10,379 bases of DNA. Origin: JBFLVQ01 sp040758525. Its GTDB lineage: Bacteria; Acidobacteriota; Blastocatellia; Chloracidobacteriales; JADJPF01. Below are positions 7,976-10,379 of this stretch, one piece after another. Both the position numbers and the translations under genes were made by a program. Location of the stretch: contig JBFLVQ010000323.1 in the NCBI GenBank assembly GCA_040758525.1, positions 1 to 10,379 on the forward strand. Direction: 5' to 3'. The notes beneath the pieces were generated by a model that made no database searches, had not been told where the DNA came from, and was given only the letters and a program-made list of their open reading frames with translations. How positions within the stretch are numbered: the stretch's first letter is position 1; each line of letters begins with the position of its first letter.

Positions 7976-8063
7976 TAACCGCCACTAACAGCAATCGATA
8001 TACCATAAATGAAAATAGAGCCGTCGGATGCCTGACGTTAAGTAATGGCAAATTAGGCGGTTA
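7976..8063. repeat. 8-bp inverted pair flanking the sigma54 promoter, with an inner hairpin
   Basis: TAACCGCC (7976-7983) and GGCGGTTA (8056-8063) are exact reverse complements 72 nt apart. They bracket the sigma54 element: one arm covers the predicted start site and the other lies about 75-85 bp upstream. Between them, CGTCGG (8022-8027) can pair with CTGACG (8032-8037) with one G-T pair and a 4-nt loop. The arrangement could be paired operator sites or a structured RNA from an upstream transcript. An 8-bp pair in 400 nt may also be chance. Confidence 0.35.
7990..8005 (-). promoter_or_regulatory. sigma54 (RpoN) promoter, -24/-12 element
   Basis: On the minus strand the bases read TGGTATATCGATTGCT, which matches every fixed position of the degenerate RpoN consensus TGGYAYRN4TTGCW, with GG and GC exactly 10 nt apart. 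It points toward the five-gene run that begins with the cupredoxin lipoprotein. The transcript would start near 7979, giving a leader of about 210 nt. Because this operon encodes its own NtrC-type activator, the match is much more credible than a lone motif hit. Experimental start-site data are lacking. Confidence 0.75.
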
Positions 8064-8132
8064 GTGATCAGTAATATTGATTGTAGGGTCAGCCAGCATC
8101 ACTTGTAGCAAAGTGCTGTTGGATTTCAAGCA

Positions 8133-8156
8133 GTATTGTGGCAAATGCCACAATAC
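8133..8156. promoter_or_regulatory. perfect palindrome, candidate enhancer site for the NtrC-type regulator
   Basis: The arms GTATTGTGGCA and TGCCACAATAC are exact reverse complements separated by AA. The centre lies about 153 bp upstream of the -12 element of the sigma54 promoter, a normal distance for an enhancer bound by an NtrC-family activator. It also sits about 30 nt after the stop of the membrane cupredoxin gene, so it could act as a transcription-ending hairpin; however, no T-rich run follows it on the minus strand. The regulator-binding role is inference, the symmetry is directly visible. Confidence 0.65.
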
Positions 8157-8186
8157 CTGATAAACAACCGTTTAGCCCCAAAAGAC

Positions 8187-8564
8187 CTATTCTACAATCA
8201 ACTTGCCGCGATACATATTCATGCCACAAGTAAATTCATACTCACCTGCTTGTTGAGGTGCTATATCAATTGTTACGGTCTTATTCTCGGGAAGATAGAC
8301 ACGTTTGCCAAAGCCAGACAGTAGGACTTCTTCTCCACAAGTAGATGATTCTCGACGCGTAAAGTTCAACCGTAATGGATGTCCAGCTTTTACTACAATG
8401 GCGGCTGGTTGGTAGCCGCCTTTAACGGTGATCTCTACCTGTTGCATACCTCCAATACCAGTTTGTGCGGTAACTGCCTGGTTCTGCCAGAGCCAAAAGT
8501 ACCATACAATCCAGGCGATGATTATTAATCCAATAATGTTGACAATAATTGCTGTTGTAATCAT
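8187..8564 (-). CDS. membrane-anchored cupredoxin-domain protein
   Basis: A protein of 125 residues with one N-terminal membrane helix (about 3-26), a short linker and a cupredoxin-like beta domain (about 41-125) expected to face the periplasm. Likely metal ligands are C76 in STCGEE and C113-G-M-N-M117 near the end; the classical plastocyanin His pair is not evident, so the site differs from a blue-copper centre. The domain is clearly paralogous to the C-terminal domain of the lipoprotein at 6537-7769 (shared CGEE, NK-VTI and CGMNM motifs). The ribosome site AAGAGG lies 6 nt before the ATG, and the stop of the truncated ATPase gene lies 12 nt upstream, so the two are co-transcribed. Such plastocyanin-like proteins often accompany copper ATPases. 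Likely role: binding or passing on copper at the membrane (inference). Confidence 0.88.
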   Translation of the reverse strand: MITTAIIVNIIGLIIIAWIVWYFWLWQNQAVTAQTGIGGMQQVEITVKGGYQPAAIVVKAGHPLRLNFTRRESSTCGEEVLLSGFGKRVYLPENKTVTIDIAPQQAGEYEFTCGMNMYRGKLIVE

Positions 8565-8576
8565 AATCAGCCTCTT

Positions 8577-8933
8577 TTAGTGGACTGTGGTTGAATAGAG
8601 CCAGGCCGTACCAGTACCAAGCGCAACCAGTATATCCATATTGGTATTATGGTTTCGCAAATTGTTCCAAGCTCCAATAAAAAACTGGCCACCTGACCAT
8701 ATCAGTACGGGTAGTGTTATTAGTGCCGAAAGAATGCCGATCAATCGATGCCAGGGTGCGGTAATATCATGAAATGAGGGCACAATCTCAACTAGCATTG
8801 AGAGCAGTACTGGTAGGCTAACAGCAGCAGCAAACCAGAACTTCCTTATCAATCGTCGATATTCTTTAGTCTGGTCTGCTTTATCGACAGTCTCTTTATC
8901 AATATGTGTGTGCTTCTGATCTAAGTAGCCCAA
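8577..8933 (-). CDS. copA: N-terminal membrane fragment of a copper P1B-type ATPase (truncated, probable remnant)
   Basis: The frame encodes 118 residues matching only the start of CopA-type ATPases: a His-containing leader (HTHIDKETVDKADQTKEYRR), helix A (about 30-50, KFWFAAAVSLPVLLSML), helix B (about 63-85, with WSGGQFFIGAWN) and the start of the next helix (NMDILVALGTGTAWLYS). It then ends at TAA. A full enzyme has about 650-850 residues; the actuator domain, the CPC metal-transport helix, the DKTG phosphorylation site and the ATP-binding domain are all missing and do not follow, because the cupredoxin gene begins 12 nt later. The only start visible is TTG at 8931-8933, which overlaps the previous gene by 13 nt and has a weak ribosome site. 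There is no metal-binding HMA domain. It cannot pump ions. It may be a deletion remnant or a retained small membrane protein; the frame is free of stops. Confidence 0.75.
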   Translation of the reverse strand: MGYLDQKHTHIDKETVDKADQTKEYRRLIRKFWFAAAVSLPVLLSMLVEIVPSFHDITAPWHRLIGILSALITLPVLIWSGGQFFIGAWNNLRNHNTNMDILVALGTGTAWLYSTTVH

Positions 8934-9427
8934 CGCGCCTGCTGAGCCTTCTTGATATTTCGTTGTTGCGCCCTTCGTTGTGCAATGGTGGGCTTCTCTT
9001 TTTCTGGCACATTTGGTCTCGGTTTGGCTTTAAACCGATCTCCACGAACATGGGCAGGTTCTGAACCCAAAGTCTCTAATACTTCTCTCGCATCTTTTGT
9101 ATCAGGAATGAGTTTGTTGTCCTCTATGTGTGCATGGTCTTTACTGATCAGCCATTTTTGATCGTCCCAGGAACCAGAACTGCGCTTACCAGCCACTCTT
9201 TGGATGCCACCTTTCTTTCCTACATCGTGAGTGCGAAAAGTAATAAATTGGCCCTTTGGCCTAACTTCAACATGATAATACTCGCCCTCGCCAGTGGTGC
9301 CAGGTTTGGCTCGCTCCCTACCTTCAGGCTGAGCTTTGGCATGAGCTCTTGATGACATAGCACGCCAAGTGGCTTGAGCTTTCTTGATATTCTTCTTTGC
9401 AGCCTCTTTTTGCTTTGCGGTTGCCAT
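8921..9427 (-). CDS. unrecognised lysine-rich protein with matching motifs at both ends
   Basis: A soluble, very basic protein of 168 residues that I cannot assign to a named family. Near the N-terminus is KNIKKAQATWRAM (12-24) and near the C-terminus RNIKKAQQARW (156-166), so the NIKKAQ motif flanks the protein. The middle (about 50-140) looks like a compact folded domain with YYHVEVRPKGQFITFRTHDVG, a GKRSSGSWDDQKWLISKDHAHIE-like stretch from 80 on, and a Pro/Lys-rich tail KAKPRPNVPEKEKP. There is no signal peptide or membrane helix. A strong ribosome site, AAGGAGG at 9436-9442, lies 8 nt before the ATG and fixes the start. It is the first gene of a cluster with the ATPase fragment and the cupredoxin. 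The basic ends could bind nucleic acid; this is a guess from charge alone. The reading frame is secure, the function unknown. Confidence 0.85.
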   Translation of the reverse strand: MATAKQKEAAKKNIKKAQATWRAMSSRAHAKAQPEGRERAKPGTTGEGEYYHVEVRPKGQFITFRTHDVGKKGGIQRVAGKRSSGSWDDQKWLISKDHAHIEDNKLIPDTKDAREVLETLGSEPAHVRGDRFKAKPRPNVPEKEKPTIAQRRAQQRNIKKAQQARWAT

Positions 9428-9435
9428 AAGTTTCG

Positions 9436-9442
9436 CCTCCTT
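9436..9442 (-). promoter_or_regulatory. strong ribosome binding site
   Basis: AAGGAGG on the minus strand sits 8 nt before the ATG of the lysine-rich protein gene. It is the best Shine-Dalgarno match in the window and settles the start at 9427. Confidence 0.85.
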
Positions 9443-9454
9443 GAATTTTTAGCT

Positions 9455-9470
9455 TGCAACTTGAATTCCT
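9455..9470 (-). promoter_or_regulatory. sigma54-like promoter candidate (weaker match)
   Basis: On the minus strand AGGAATTCAAGTTGCA has GG and GC exactly 10 nt apart and a perfect TTGCA -12 part. Its -24 part deviates from TGGYAYR at three positions. Transcription would begin near 9444, just before the ribosome site at 9436-9442. If real, it would put the lysine-rich protein, the ATPase fragment and the membrane cupredoxin under the same sigma54 control as the pump operon. Confidence 0.35.
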
Positions 9471-9496
9471 TAGGCAGTCGTGAATCCAAATTCAAT

Positions 9497-9520
9497 CAGT
9501 ATTGCCGGCAGTATTGCAGG
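9497..9520. repeat. two tandem 12-bp repeats upstream of the three-gene cluster
   Basis: CAGTATTGCCGG and CAGTATTGCAGG are adjacent and identical at 11 of 12 positions. Their common core CAGTATTG also begins the palindrome region at 8131-8138. They lie about 55-75 bp upstream of the predicted start near 9444, so they may be activator half-sites. Confidence 0.4.
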
Positions 9521-9571
9521 GGGAGATTGTCGCAAGGTGACGGATATCTCTGGCTGAGCCGCTTTGACAGC

Positions 9572-9600
9572 ATAACCAGGAAATGAGATTCTCAGGTTAT
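9572..9600 (-). repeat. weak inverted repeat after the TPR lipoprotein gene
   Basis: ATAACC (9572-9577) and GGTTAT (9595-9600) are reverse complements around a 17-nt loop, starting 22 nt after the stop of the TPR lipoprotein gene. It is placed where a terminator is expected but lacks a T-run and a GC-rich stem, so the terminator role is doubtful. Confidence 0.25.
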
Positions 9601-9622
9601 TATTCCTGCTTATTCCCTTCTC

Positions 9623-10379
9623 TTATTCATTACCCTTGAGTGCTTCGGCTTCACGATTAAGGCGTTGGAACACTTCTAGGTCATTCTGTCCTCTGCTAGG
9701 TATCAGTTTCGGCGCAACCTTGCCTAGTTCCCGATAGAGTAGTTCTCGATAGGCATAAGAGTTGGCATACTTTGGATTGATCTTAAGGGAATCCTCGATA
9801 AAATTTATTCCTTCTGAAGCGATCGCCTTTACTTTCTCGACATCGCCTTTCTGCCACTCCTTTGAGCGTCTAAATGCTGGTGGCTGGCTGTGCCGAATAT
9901 AGTAACGCCAGGTAGTTCGATAAGATTCTTCCCAGCAAAGAGTCGCGAGCAGATAATATAGTTCGGCGCGCACTGCATCTTTCTGACCAACCAACTGTAC
10001 CCTTTTTAACAACCATTGGCGGCACTCTTGATTCATGCCAATTACTTTATAGGTCTCTGCAATAATGGTGTAAGCCTTATCCAGTTCTTTAAAATCCGAT
10101 TCGCCGACAATCAACTCTTGATAGGCTTTAATGGTCCTTAAGCCTAGCTCTCTGTTGTCTATGGCATTGCCGCCAGTAAGAAATTGTCCCCGCACTGCAG
10201 CAGCATAAAAAGTCTTTGCTCGCCGATTCTGCTGATTTAACTCTAGCGCTTGTTTCACCAGCTTTTCTGCACGAACATAGTCCCCGCTATTGTAGGCAAA
10301 CGATGCCTGATTAAGCAGGTCTTTGGACTGCAGGTAGTTGCACCCGCACATTATCAATGTAGTAAAGGTCAAGATAAAG
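9623..10379 (-). CDS. TPR-containing lipoprotein (5' end cut by the window edge)
   Basis: At least 249 residues ending in TAA or TGA-type stop at 9623 and open to the right edge. A TTG at 10372 could be a start, but the frame continues past it into the edge (Phe-Ile before it), and the hydrophobic run FILTFTTLIMCGC looks like the end of a lipoprotein signal peptide whose charged start lies outside. The lipidated Cys would be residue 11 counted from that TTG. Tetratricopeptide-like helical pairs are visible at about 16-49 (ASFAYNSGDYVRAEKLVKQAL) and about 183-216 (GINFIEDSLKINPKYANSY), with further helices between. TPR proteins act as scaffolds for protein contacts; no partner is evident. The gap of about 195 nt to the next gene suggests it is a separate unit, not part of the metal cluster. 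Similar TPR lipoproteins are common in Acidobacteriota (from memory). Confidence 0.75.
   Translation of the reverse strand, partial: FILTFTTLIMCGCNYLQSKDLLNQASFAYNSGDYVRAEKLVKQALELNQQNRRAKTFYAAAVRGQFLTGGNAIDNRELGLRTIKAYQELIVGESDFKELDKAYTIIAETYKVIGMNQECRQWLLKRVQLVGQKDAVRAELYYLLATLCWEESYRTTWRYYIRHSQPPAFRRSKEWQKGDVEKVKAIASEGINFIEDSLKINPKYANSYAYRELLYRELGKVAPKLIPSRGQNDLEVFQRLNREAEALKGNE

Larger units (their letters stand above)
7770..8186. other. 417-nt non-coding regulatory gap
   Basis: No convincing gene lies here; short frames on either strand lack ribosome sites and family features. From right to left it holds a perfect palindrome (8133-8156), an 8-bp inverted pair TAACCGCC/GGCGGTTA (7976-7983 and 8056-8063) around a small hairpin (8022-8037), a full sigma54 promoter match on the minus strand (7990-8005), and a 9-bp-arm hairpin (7880-7914) in the predicted leader of the pump operon. 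Just before the lipoprotein ATG is the ribosome site AAGGAG. Confidence 0.7.

Noticed and set aside
8066..8083. Possible IHF site between enhancer and promoter
   Set aside because: The minus strand has AATCAA followed by four bases, but the required TTR end is missing, so the match to WATCAAN4TTR is only partial.
8133..8156. Palindrome as a standard intrinsic terminator for the cupredoxin cluster
   Set aside because: The stem is long and well placed, but no T-rich run follows it on the minus strand; a protein-binding site fits better, though a partial terminator role is not excluded.
9220..9495. Minus-strand frame of 91 codons overlapping the lysine-rich protein gene
   Set aside because: It runs in another frame across the strong ribosome site and start of the lysine-rich gene and has no family features, so it is treated as a shadow.
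1..10379. Insertion sequences, tRNA or rRNA genes, CRISPR arrays
   Set aside because: No transposase, no terminal repeats with target duplication, no clover-leaf or ribosomal RNA stretch and no regularly spaced repeats were found.

Overview
The window looks like chromosomal DNA of a Gram-negative bacterium of moderate-to-low GC. It encodes an RND-type inner-membrane pump, two signal-peptidase-II lipoproteins and a sigma54 (RpoN) regulatory circuit, all of which imply a diderm cell. The TPR lipoprotein at the right edge and the cupredoxin lipoprotein resemble, from memory, proteins common in Acidobacteriota; this taxonomic hint is weak. Apart from a gene fragment at the left edge, every gene reads on the minus strand, so the biological order runs from right to left.

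Layout in transcription order: (1) 9623-10379, a TPR lipoprotein cut by the right edge; (2) 8187-9427, a three-gene cluster of an unrecognised lysine-rich protein, an overlapping fragment of a copper P1B-ATPase that stops inside its third membrane helix, and a membrane-anchored cupredoxin; (3) 7770-8186, a 417-nt gap without genes that holds a perfect 11-bp-arm palindrome, a full match to the sigma54 promoter consensus and further inverted repeats; (4) 290-7769, a tightly packed five-gene run: a cupredoxin lipoprotein, a heavy-metal-efflux RND permease, a small membrane protein with a degenerate histidine-kinase dimerisation domain, a sensor histidine kinase (4-bp overlap with the previous gene) and an NtrC-type sigma54-dependent response regulator; (5) 1-278, the end of an unrecognised plus-strand gene that converges on the regulator.

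Together this reads as a metal-handling locus, most likely copper or a related soft metal, with its own two-component control. The proposed model is that the kinase, perhaps with the kinase-like partner encoded before it, senses envelope metal and phosphorylates the NtrC-type regulator. The regulator binds the palindrome at 8133-8156 and activates the sigma54 promoter at 7990-8005, which drives the lipoprotein, the pump and its own genes. The protein families and the promoter match are visible in the sequence; the wiring is inference. The unusual points are the pseudo-kinase-like partner, an RND permease with no adaptor or outer-membrane channel gene beside it, the truncated ATPase, and two paralogous cupredoxin domains sharing a CGMNM motif.
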